Positions 1 through 6,103 of a DNA stretch of 6,103 nucleotides are shown piece by piece. Origin of the DNA: Prolixibacteraceae bacterium (GTDB taxonomy: Bacteria; Bacteroidota; Bacteroidia; Bacteroidales; Prolixibacteraceae); the NCBI GenBank assembly GCA_003450125.1, contig DMFR01000136.1, forward strand, positions 6,063-12,165, given 5' to 3'. Positions within the stretch are counted from its first letter, which is position 1. Every line of letters starts with the position of its first letter. A program made the translations under genes and the position numbers. The notes under the pieces were generated by a model. The model was given only the letters and a program-made list of their open reading frames with translations, ran no database searches and was not told the DNA's origin.

Positions 1-190
1 ATTTTGCATATAGAGCTGCCCATTAGCAAAAACATGGGATTCATATAACTTATTCAAATAAAAATGTAAGGAATGGAGTTCAAAAGTTGATGAATTTTAT
101 GCTCAGATTTAATTGCAATTGCAGCCTTCAGGAACGATTTCGTTTTAGGTTGTAAAAGATGGATCAAAACGCACTAAACTCAATAGAAAG

Positions 191-463
191 ATGAAAACAA
201 GTAACAACACAGCGGTAGTAATTGCAGCATTGGCTGCCGGAGCATTGGCAGGAGCTGTATTGGGAATTTTATTTGCCCCATACAAAGGAAAACGTACACG
301 CAACAGGATCGTATTGAGAACGAAGTACCTTGGAAAAGATATCAAGGAATCACTTGAAAAAGAAGCAAATGCTTTGCGTCAAAAAGCGGAAAAGCTCAGG
401 GAGTTTGCAGACAACACGTTTAAGGATATAACCTCGAGCATGAAGAAAACGCAGCCAAACTAA
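191..463 (+). CDS. YtxH-like small membrane-anchored protein
   Basis: A 90-residue protein with one hydrophobic, Ala/Gly-rich segment at about residues 7-29, ending in the LGILFAP motif followed by a basic stretch (YKGKRTRNR). This glycine-zipper helix plus 'FAPxxG' pattern is the hallmark of the YtxH family. Residues about 45-85 are charged, Lys/Glu-rich and probably helical or coiled coil. The likely topology is an N-terminal membrane anchor with a cytoplasmic amphipathic tail. YtxH proteins are linked to general stress in several bacteria, but their biochemical role is not known. The start has a short purine-rich stretch (GAAAG) just upstream. The gene is separated by 155 bp from the glycosyltransferase cluster, so co-transcription is uncertain. 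An overlapping minus-strand frame at 145-345 is a shadow. Confidence 0.85.
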   Translation: MKTSNNTAVVIAALAAGALAGAVLGILFAPYKGKRTRNRIVLRTKYLGKDIKESLEKEANALRQKAEKLREFADNTFKDITSSMKKTQPN

Positions 464-483
464 AATAGCAAAGTTGACTCCCT

Positions 484-499
484 ACAGAGGCAGCTCTGT
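484..499. repeat. Short hairpin after the YtxH-like gene
   Basis: ACAGAG (484-489) and CTCTGT (494-499) form a perfect 6-bp inverted repeat around a GCAG loop, 20 bp after the YtxH-like stop codon. There is no T-run downstream, so it is not a convincing intrinsic terminator. It could be a weak RNA hairpin or chance. Confidence 0.35.
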
Positions 500-554
500 T
501 CCCGATGCTTTAACGATTATATATGGCACTGCAAATGAGCAATTGCTGTAGCTT

Positions 555-604
555 CGGTTAACTTACATGAGTCCGTAAGGGAATTAGTAAGCCGAGGGTA
601 ACCG
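555..604. repeat. Nested inverted repeats upstream of the fusion glycosyltransferase
   Basis: CGGTTA (555-560) is complementary to TAACCG (599-604). Inside this pair, CTTAC (562-566) can pair with either of two GTAAG copies (575-579 or 587-591), giving alternative, mutually exclusive stems. The element ends 14 bp before the ATG at 619, so it would lie in the 5' leader or at an operator. It might affect translation initiation or bind a dimeric regulator. The stems are short and no terminator-type T-run follows. The repeats are visible directly; any function is inference. No convincing Bacteroidota-type promoter (TTTG / TAnnTTTG) was found in the 464-618 spacer. Confidence 0.4.
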
Positions 605-618
605 ATCTATTAACAATT

Positions 619-3042
619 ATGAGTAAGATGAAAACGAAAACCGAAACCCATCATTCGATTGATGGTTCCAACCGTCTCCAGGAGGTGTTTGGCTTTGAAA
701 ATATTGCAACACGGGCAATGACTTTTTCCAAAAAAAAAGAAAAAATGAAAGCTGAAGCAGGAAAAGCCATGCCAGAGTTGTTGGTTATAACTTCATATCC
801 ACCGCGCGAATGCGGTATAGCGACCTATTCACAAGATCTGATACATGCCTTGAATCATAAATTCGACCAATCATTTACCATCAAAGTCTGTGCCCTTGAA
901 GCCGAGGATACATCGTTTGATTATCCGGCAGAAGTAAAACTAAGGTTGAAGACATCGGAGGCGGCTGATTATCACAAATTAGCCCAGTCGATTAACGCAA
1001 ACAGAAATATCAAGATTGTATTGATACAGCATGAATTTGGTTTGTTTTGTGAACAGGAAGAAGCATTTTTGCAATTCATCCATGAAATTTCAAAACCAAT
1101 AGTAGTTGTTTTCCATACTGTACTCCCAAATCCGGATGAAGCCTTCAAAGAAAAGGTTCAACATATAGCAAAAGCTTGTCAGACGATAGTGGTAATGACT
1201 CACCATTCTGCAGATTTACTGATCAAAGACTATGGGGTAGCGAAGGAAAAAATCGCCGTCATTGCTCACGGGACTCACCTGGTGCAACATTTGGATGAAA
1301 TACTTCTGAAAAAGAAATATGAGCTGGACGACAGAAAAGTATTGTCTACCTTTGGATTGCTTAGCCGGGGCAAGGGCATTGAAACCACCTTGGATGCATT
1401 GCCTGAAATCATTAAGACAGATCCAACGATCATGTTTTTGATTATCGGAGCTACTCATCCCGAAGTTGTAAAAAAAGAAGGAGAAGTTTACAGGCGCAAA
1501 TTGGAAGCCAAAGTTCTCGAAAATGGATTAAAGGAGCATGTCAGATTTATTAACCGTTATCTGGATCTGCCTGAATTGCTGGAATACCTACAACTGACGG
1601 ACATTTATGTATTTAGTTCCAACGATCCAAATCAGGCGGTAAGCGGGACTTTTGCCTATGCAATGAGCTGCAGTTGTCCGATCATCTCCACTCCTATTCC
1701 TCACGCCAAAGAAGTATTAACAGAAGATACAGGCATCATTTTTGACTTCAACAACTCGGCACAATTGGCACAAGCTGTTATTACCCTGTTATCCGATGAT
1801 TCGCTGCGAAAGAATATGATTAAAAATACCCTTCAGAAAGTATTGGCTACTTGCTGGGAAAACTCCGCCATAGCCCATGCTGAATTGCTGAAAAAAGTAG
1901 GGGGCCTTAAACTGCGATACAATCTTCCGGAAATGAACCTGGATCATCTGAAACGAATGACTACCGACTTTGGGATGATCCAATTTTCCAACCTAAGTAA
2001 ACCAGACTTGGATTCGGGCTACACATTGGATGATAATGCACGGGCCCTGATAGCCATGTGTATGAATTATGAACTCATGCCCCATGAAACAGATCTTACC
2101 TATCTTCAGATTTATCTTGATTTTATCAAATATTGCCAATTGAGAGACGGAGGGTTCCTAAATTATGTGAATTCGGAAAAACGATTCACCCAACAGAACT
2201 ATTCTGTCAACCTGGAAGATTCTAATGGAAGGGCCATCTGGGCCTTGGGCTTCCTGATGTCTAAGAAAGACATCCTACCGGCCACCATGATAGCCACGGC
2301 TGAGAATATCCTTAACAAAGCCATGCCTCAGCTTCTCTCCATCTATTCGCCTCGCTCAATGGCCTTTGCCATTAAAGGCATGTATTATTACAATTTGGGC
2401 TTCAAAAGCCCTAAGGCAGTCATGATTATTAAAATACTTGCCAACAGGCTGGTTCAGATGTACAAGCATGAATCGGAAAAGGGTTGGGAATGGTTTGAAC
2501 CTTACCTGACCTATGCCAACAGCGTCCTTCCTGAGGCTATGCTATGTGCAGGACAAGCTACCGGGGACATTCGATACAAGGAGATCTCCCGAGAATCGTT
2601 TGACTTCCTGCTTTCGTCCATTTATAACAACCATGGCATAGAAGTAGTGTCGAACAAACGATGGCTGTTCAAGGGCAAGAATGGCGGGATGGGCGGAGAA
2701 CAACCTATTGATGTGGCTTATACAATTATAGCGCTCAGTCAATTTAACGAGGTGTATAACAATCCCGATTATTCGGAGAAACTCACTATTGCTTTCAATT
2801 GGTTTTTGGGTCAAAACCGAATTAACCAAATTGTTTACAATCCATGTACCGGCGGATGTTATGATGGGCTGGAAGAAAACCATATCAATCCAAACCAAGG
2901 GGCTGAATCAACTGTTAGTTATCTAATGGCGCGTTTGACCATCGACAAGTTCAATTTGACGCAACCAGCAAGATTACACAGAGAAGAACAAATCCGGATG
3001 GTTACCCCACATTGGAAAAGCACACCTGTTAACCGACAATAA
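619..3042 (+). CDS. GT4-type glycosyltransferase fused to a C-terminal helical toroid domain
   Basis: An 807-residue, probably cytoplasmic two-domain protein. Residues 1-51 are a Lys-rich extension. The GT-B glycosyltransferase spans about 52-430, with PPRECGIATYS (61-71), HEFG (138-141), AHGTH (216-220), FGLLSRGKGIE (245-255) and SGTFAYAMS (342-350). The usual GT4 EX7E glutamates are replaced: the aligned positions are Q339 and Y347. From memory, an SGTxAYA form recurs in long fusion proteins of this kind, so this looks like a subfamily trait rather than decay. Residues about 440-785 form an all-helical domain with DSGYTLDDNARA (465-476) and EDSNGRAIWALG (533-544), like six-hairpin glycosidase toroids. 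Donor and acceptor are unknown. The ATG at 619 has an in-frame stop upstream at 568-570. Starts at M34, M43 or M51 would still keep the whole GT domain. It heads a same-strand cluster, with the deacetylase 41 bp downstream. Confidence 0.9.
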   Translation: MSKMKTKTETHHSIDGSNRLQEVFGFENIATRAMTFSKKKEKMKAEAGKAMPELLVITSYPPRECGIATYSQDLIHALNHKFDQSFTIKVCALEAEDTSFDYPAEVKLRLKTSEAADYHKLAQSINANRNIKIVLIQHEFGLFCEQEEAFLQFIHEISKPIVVVFHTVLPNPDEAFKEKVQHIAKACQTIVVMTHHSADLLIKDYGVAKEKIAVIAHGTHLVQHLDEILLKKKYELDDRKVLSTFGLLSRGKGIETTLDALPEIIKTDPTIMFLIIGATHPEVVKKEGEVYRRKLEAKVLENGLKEHVRFINRYLDLPELLEYLQLTDIYVFSSNDPNQAVSGTFAYAMSCSCPIISTPIPHAKEVLTEDTGIIFDFNNSAQLAQAVITLLSDDSLRKNMIKNTLQKVLATCWENSAIAHAELLKKVGGLKLRYNLPEMNLDHLKRMTTDFGMIQFSNLSKPDLDSGYTLDDNARALIAMCMNYELMPHETDLTYLQIYLDFIKYCQLRDGGFLNYVNSEKRFTQQNYSVNLEDSNGRAIWALGFLMSKKDILPATMIATAENILNKAMPQLLSIYSPRSMAFAIKGMYYYNLGFKSPKAVMIIKILANRLVQMYKHESEKGWEWFEPYLTYANSVLPEAMLCAGQATGDIRYKEISRESFDFLLSSIYNNHGIEVVSNKRWLFKGKNGGMGGEQPIDVAYTIIALSQFNEVYNNPDYSEKLTIAFNWFLGQNRINQIVYNPCTGGCYDGLEENHINPNQGAESTVSYLMARLTIDKFNLTQPARLHREEQIRMVTPHWKSTPVNRQ

Positions 3043-3083
3043 GAGTATGAGTTATCAGGTTAATTAATATATCCTAACGGACT

Positions 3084-3725
3084 ATGAAACTAGATGAATT
3101 TAAAAATGTGGCCCTTATAGTTGCCCATCCCGATGATGAAACTTTATGGGCAGGGGGAATCATTCTGAGTAAGCCAAAGTGGAATGTATTTGTATTATCA
3201 CTTTGTCGGGCAAGCGATCAGGACCGCGCCCCCAAATTTGCCCAGGCTCTTAATGCATTAGGTGCTAAGGGAACCATGGGAGATCTTGATGATAGCCCAT
3301 TGCAACAACCCCTGAATGAAGAAGATATTCAGGAGGTGATTATTGACTTATTACCCGTCAGGCAGTATGATTTGGTCATTACCCATCATCCCAGGGGAGA
3401 ATATACCCGTCATTTGCGGCATGAAGAAATCGGAAAGGCTGTTATAAAGCTTTGGAGTAAGGGGAACATTACTTCCCATCAGCTTTGGTGTTTTGCCTAT
3501 GAGGACGGAGGCCGGGAATATTATCCCAAAGCCGTTGAAACAGGCACTTTCGTTTTCCCATTGGACAAGGGGATATGGGAAAGGAAATATAAATTAATCA
3601 GGGAAACTTATGGATTTGACAAGAATTCCTGGGAGGCGCATACAACGCCAACCACTGAGAGTTTCTGGCAATTTGTAAATCCGGAAGATGCAATGCAATG
3701 GCTAAGCAGCCTGCCTGAATCATGA
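3084..3725 (+). CDS. PIG-L/LmbE-family N-deacetylase
   Basis: A 213-residue protein of normal length for the PIG-L/LmbE family of zinc-dependent deacetylases, which remove acetyl groups from GlcNAc-type sugars (for example MshB, BshB and PIG-L). The signature VAHPDDE lies at residues 13-19. By analogy with MshB, H15 and D18 would bind zinc and D17 would be the general base. The second motif is HHPRGEYTRHLRHEE (101-115), in which H113 would be the third zinc ligand; the common HPDH is HLRH here. No signal peptide is seen, so it is probably cytoplasmic. The start codon has only a weak upstream purine stretch. The last codons overlap the next glycosyltransferase by ATGA, which suggests translational coupling and a shared pathway: one enzyme makes an N-acetylated glycoside and the other deacetylates it or extends the product. 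The true substrate is unknown. Confidence 0.92.
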   Translation: MKLDEFKNVALIVAHPDDETLWAGGIILSKPKWNVFVLSLCRASDQDRAPKFAQALNALGAKGTMGDLDDSPLQQPLNEEDIQEVIIDLLPVRQYDLVITHHPRGEYTRHLRHEEIGKAVIKLWSKGNITSHQLWCFAYEDGGREYYPKAVETGTFVFPLDKGIWERKYKLIRETYGFDKNSWEAHTTPTTESFWQFVNPEDAMQWLSSLPES

Positions 3726-4861
3726 AAGTGCTGATTCTATTTGACTATCCGGCTACACCCGGTGGTCTCTCTACCCAGGGAGACCTTCTGTACAGAGGAT
3801 TATTGGAGGCTGGCGTTGACACTCATGCGGTACATTTGGAATCAGCCATTGAAAAAGAATGGTACTATCAATGGTTTAAGCCTGATGTGGTTGTAGGAAT
3901 TGGTTACTGGGGTCATACTCCTCAGTTGGTACTACATCCGATGCGCTATGGTGTTCAACCTGTGCCCTGGTTGGTGGCCGATGGGTATATCGCCAATTAC
4001 CAGGAAGTTTTGAATGCACTACCACTTATTTTAGTCACTTCCAACTGGGTAAAAGACATGTATGTGCGGGATGGAATCAATGGGGATAAAATAGAAGTGC
4101 TTCCAGTTGGCTGCCCTACCGATACATTTATTCCACATGGTAAGGATGATCCGAAAGTAGCAGTTGTACGCAGCTTCTTTGGTGTAGAACCTGACCAGCT
4201 CATGATTCTCACCCTTGGTGGTGATGCAGCATCTAAAGGCGCACAAGAGGTGATGCAGGCTCTTGCCCTTATTGACAGTAAGGCCCCTCCATGGAAATAC
4301 GTTTGTAAGGTATGGCCACAGCCTAGAACAACCATCCAGAACCAGTTGGATCTTGAACTAGCCACCAATCTCGGAATCGAGAAGAAGGTAGTCTATTCCA
4401 CCAACATTATATCTCGTGATTTTATGCCCTACTTACTTTCTGCCTGTGATATCTATGCAGCGCCGTCAAGGTTGGAAGGCTTTGGAATGCCCCAAGTGGA
4501 AGCAGGATCGTGTGGAAAACCGGTCATAAGCCTCAATGCCATGGGAATGCGAGATACGCTGGTGCAAGGGAAAACGGCTTTCCTGGCAAAGGTAGCACAG
4601 AAAATAGTAGTAAATGAAGTAATCCTTACAGGGGATAGCGACAATGAATCCAGGAAGATTGTCTTCAACACGCCAAGAACAGTCGATTACAGGGCCGATG
4701 TAAATGATATTGCCAAATACCTATTGGAGTTGATGAATGATGCATCCTTGCGAAACAAAATGGGCCTGGCGGGAAGAAAACGTGCTGTTGAGCATTTCAA
4801 TTATCGGATAGTGGCCCAACAATTCCTACGTATCCTGAATGAAAGGCTGGGATTAACATAG
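3722..4861 (+). CDS. GT4-family glycosyltransferase (canonical EX7E)
   Basis: A 379-residue retaining GT-B glycosyltransferase of the GT4 (group 1) type. The N-terminal Rossmann half begins at MKVLILFDYP with a Gly-rich acceptor loop (PGGLSTQGD, 13-21). The C-terminal half has LGGDAASKG (165-173), where K172 is the expected donor-phosphate contact. The full EX7E motif is EGFGMPQVE (252-260), followed by GKPVIS. All expected catalytic features are present, unlike the fusion protein upstream. It has no signal peptide or membrane segment and is probably cytoplasmic or peripheral. Its ATG overlaps the deacetylase stop, so it is almost certainly in the same transcript. It is not an obvious BshA or MshA, because the N-terminal sequence differs from what I recall of those enzymes. 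Donor sugar and acceptor cannot be assigned. Several minus-strand frames inside it are shadows. Confidence 0.92.
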   Translation: MKVLILFDYPATPGGLSTQGDLLYRGLLEAGVDTHAVHLESAIEKEWYYQWFKPDVVVGIGYWGHTPQLVLHPMRYGVQPVPWLVADGYIANYQEVLNALPLILVTSNWVKDMYVRDGINGDKIEVLPVGCPTDTFIPHGKDDPKVAVVRSFFGVEPDQLMILTLGGDAASKGAQEVMQALALIDSKAPPWKYVCKVWPQPRTTIQNQLDLELATNLGIEKKVVYSTNIISRDFMPYLLSACDIYAAPSRLEGFGMPQVEAGSCGKPVISLNAMGMRDTLVQGKTAFLAKVAQKIVVNEVILTGDSDNESRKIVFNTPRTVDYRADVNDIAKYLLELMNDASLRNKMGLAGRKRAVEHFNYRIVAQQFLRILNERLGLT

Positions 4862-4902
4862 AAGGGGTCAAAAAATAGATCCGTTAAACAAATGAGAGAA
4901 TA

Positions 4903-4926
4903 CGGTTGTTGAATTCTATTCAACCG
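4903..4926. repeat. Hairpin with two alternative pairings downstream of the GT4 gene
   Basis: GTTGAAT (4908-4914) and ATTCAAC (4918-4924) form a perfect 7-bp inverted repeat around TCT. The overlapping pair CGGTTG (4903-4908) and CAACCG (4921-4926) gives a competing 6-bp stem. It lies 41 bp after the GT4 stop. It is followed by a direct repeat of ACCGGC (4923-4928 and 4932-4937), not by a T-run, so it is not a standard rho-independent terminator. Confidence 0.5.
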
Positions 4927-4942
4927 GCATGACCGGCTTAGC

Positions 4943-4968
4943 TTTAAGATCGGACAGAAGATCTTAAA
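4943..4968. repeat. 9-bp perfect inverted repeat upstream of the glycoside hydrolase
   Basis: TTTAAGATC (4943-4951) and GATCTTAAA (4960-4968) are perfect reverse complements separated by 8 bases (GGACAGAA). The element ends 30 bp before the first possible hydrolase start at 4999. No T-run follows (the next bases are TGGTAAAAAAGTG), which argues against a terminator. The symmetry suits an operator for a dimeric regulator or an mRNA leader hairpin. The repeat is directly visible; the regulatory role is inference. Confidence 0.55.
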
Positions 4969-4998
4969 TGGTAAAAAAGTGATGGGGAATAAGAAAAT

Positions 4999-6074
4999 AT
5001 GGTTACTATGACACCAATGGACAGGCAAGAAATAGAGAAAGCAAAAAAGGGGGCGTTGGAAGTATTGTTGCACAATGCACACGGAACGTTTCATAATCTC
5101 CCCCGAACAGCAGGTTGGGGGTATCCGGAACCTTATACCCGGGATTTGATGCTTTCCATACTGGGTATCGCTGTTTCTGGAAATCAGGAACTCCTGAAAA
5201 GCACCCAGACTGTATTGGAAACACTTGCCGCAAACCAATCACTGCATGGACATATCCCTTCCCTTGTTCACGATAAGGAAGATCGGGGATCGAGCGATTG
5301 TACGCCTCTATTTTTACTGGGCGTAGGTATCTATAGAAAGGTAACGGATAATGCAACATTCCTTCAAGAAGCGGTTGAAAGGGCCATGACTTGGATGGAA
5401 TATCAAAGCCCTTCAGACAAATTTTTGGTCGCTCAGCAACCAACCTCTGACTGGCGTGATGAACAATGGGTAATGGGCTATGGATTATATGTAAACACCC
5501 TTGTGTATAGTTACCTCAAACTTTATGGACAAAAACAAAGAGCAGAATTGATGCGCGATTATATGAGTCGCTTTACCATTACGGGGGGGGTCATTCATCG
5601 GCATGTGCACGAAGGACTGGTGGTAAAACACAAGCCATACTATGCCTTATGGTCTTATAAAGTTTACAGCAGTGAACGTTTCGATTTGCTGGGAAACAGC
5701 CTGGCCATCTTGTCAGGAATAGCCTCCCTTAGCAGGGCCGAGGAGATGATCTCCTGGATTGAAGAAGAATGTGAGGAGTTGAGACAGAACGGGGAACTGG
5801 CCATTGATCTGCCCCCCAATTTCTTTCCCTACATCAAACCGGGAGATCCTGACTGGATACCTAGATATGCGGGATTTAACAACCCGGGTGATTACCACAA
5901 TGGAGGTATCTGGCCATATATCGAAGCCTTGTATGTGGCTGCCTTGGTAGCTGCTAAAAAGTTCAAACTGGCCGAAGAAAAGCTGGTAGCCCTCACAAGA
6001 CTGATGAGATTGGTGCGTCAGGAGAAAGTAGACTTTGGATTCAATGAATGGATCAAGGCACAAGACGGAAAACC
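4999..6074 (+). CDS. Six-hairpin glycoside hydrolase (GDE-C/GH100-like), 3' truncated
   Basis: An open frame of 358 complete codons plus two bases that runs without a stop into adapter sequence at 6075. The in-frame stop at 4990-4992 limits the start to ATG 4999, 5008 or 5017; 4999 has GGGG about 11 bases upstream. The sequence matches an (alpha/alpha)6-barrel glycosidase of the glycogen-debranching C-terminal or GH100-like type: GYPEPYTRDLMLS (41-53), GHIPS (84-88), SSDCTPLFLLG (98-108), TSDWRDEQWVMGYGLYVNT (149-167) and NNPGDYHNGGIWPY (294-307). D49, D100, D151 and D154 are candidate active-site acids. It has no signal peptide, so it probably acts in the cytoplasm on a sugar made or imported by the cell. 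Its last real residues, FNEWIKAQDGKP, resemble the region shortly before the family's C-terminus, so perhaps 30-60 residues are missing. Specificity (alpha-glucosidase, invertase or other) is unresolved. Confidence 0.85.
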
Positions 6075-6103
6075 CTGTCTCTTATACACATCTCCGAGCC
6101 CAC
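6075..6103 (+). other. Nextera/Tn5 adapter contamination at contig end
   Basis: Positions 6075-6093 read CTGTCTCTTATACACATCT, exactly the 19-bp Tn5 mosaic end used in Nextera libraries. They are followed by CCGAGCCCAC (6094-6103), the start of the Nextera read-2 adapter in read-through orientation. This is library-preparation sequence, not genomic DNA or a resident transposon. In the hydrolase frame it would add the false peptide CLLYTSPSP after GKP. The base at 6075 could be genomic by coincidence, but the next 28 cannot be trusted. Confidence 0.98.

Noticed and set aside
1..48. An open + strand frame from the left edge to a stop at 46-48, possibly the tail of an upstream gene.
   Set aside because: Only 15 codons are visible, with no recognisable motif; chance is as likely.
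114..123. A 10-bp palindrome, TGCAATTGCA, upstream of the YtxH-like gene.
   Set aside because: It is AT-rich, isolated and not linked to a recognisable promoter, so it is too weak to call an operator.
2542..2898. A 118-codon minus-strand frame.
   Set aside because: It lies wholly within the helical domain of the fusion glycosyltransferase and shows no recognisable domain; it is a shadow.
3084..4861. Assignment of the PIG-L/GT4 pair as bacillithiol genes bshB/bshA.
   Set aside because: The GT4 N-terminus does not match what I recall of BshA, and no bshC is seen; the resemblance is only at family level.
4801..5443. Two overlapping 145-codon minus-strand frames.
   Set aside because: They overlap the GT4 end and the hydrolase start, both strongly supported on the + strand, and their translations lack family motifs.
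5583..5590. A G8 run in the hydrolase as a possible frameshift.
   Set aside because: The frame continues with conserved family motifs on both sides, so there is no sign of a frameshift.
6075..6093. A Tn5 mosaic end as evidence of a resident transposon.
   Set aside because: It is followed directly by Nextera adapter sequence and sits at the contig end, so it is a library artefact.

Overview
This 6.1-kb window looks like chromosomal DNA from a Bacteroidota-type bacterium. The base composition is moderately AT-rich, most starts lack a clear Shine-Dalgarno sequence and sit in an A/T-rich context, and the proteins resemble families common in that phylum. The phylum call is an inference from style, not from a marker gene. 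All supported genes are on the + strand. No RNA gene, mobile element or CRISPR array was seen.

Layout: positions 1-190 hold no supported gene. A small YtxH-like membrane protein (191-463) is followed by a 155-bp spacer with inverted repeats. Then comes a compact carbohydrate cluster. It starts with an 807-residue GT4-type glycosyltransferase fused to a C-terminal all-helical (alpha/alpha) toroid-like domain (619-3042). A PIG-L/LmbE-type N-deacetylase (3084-3725) follows after 41 bp. A canonical GT4 glycosyltransferase (3722-4861) overlaps the deacetylase by ATGA. After a 137-bp spacer rich in inverted repeats comes a six-hairpin glycoside hydrolase related to the GDE-C/GH100-like enzymes (from 4999), cut off by the end of the contig.

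The last 29 bases (6075-6103) are not genomic. They match the Nextera/Tn5 mosaic end plus the start of the read-2 adapter. The last gene is therefore artificially truncated, and its apparent C-terminal peptide is adapter-encoded.

Taken together, two glycosyltransferases, a sugar N-deacetylase and a glycosidase suggest synthesis and remodelling of a small glycoside or oligosaccharide, possibly stress-related given the YtxH neighbour. Substrate and product cannot be read from the sequence. The most interesting points are the fusion glycosyltransferase that lacks the usual EX7E glutamates, the GT4/PIG-L pair that resembles thiol-glycoside (MshA/MshB, BshA/BshB) logic without being those genes, and the structured leader before the hydrolase.
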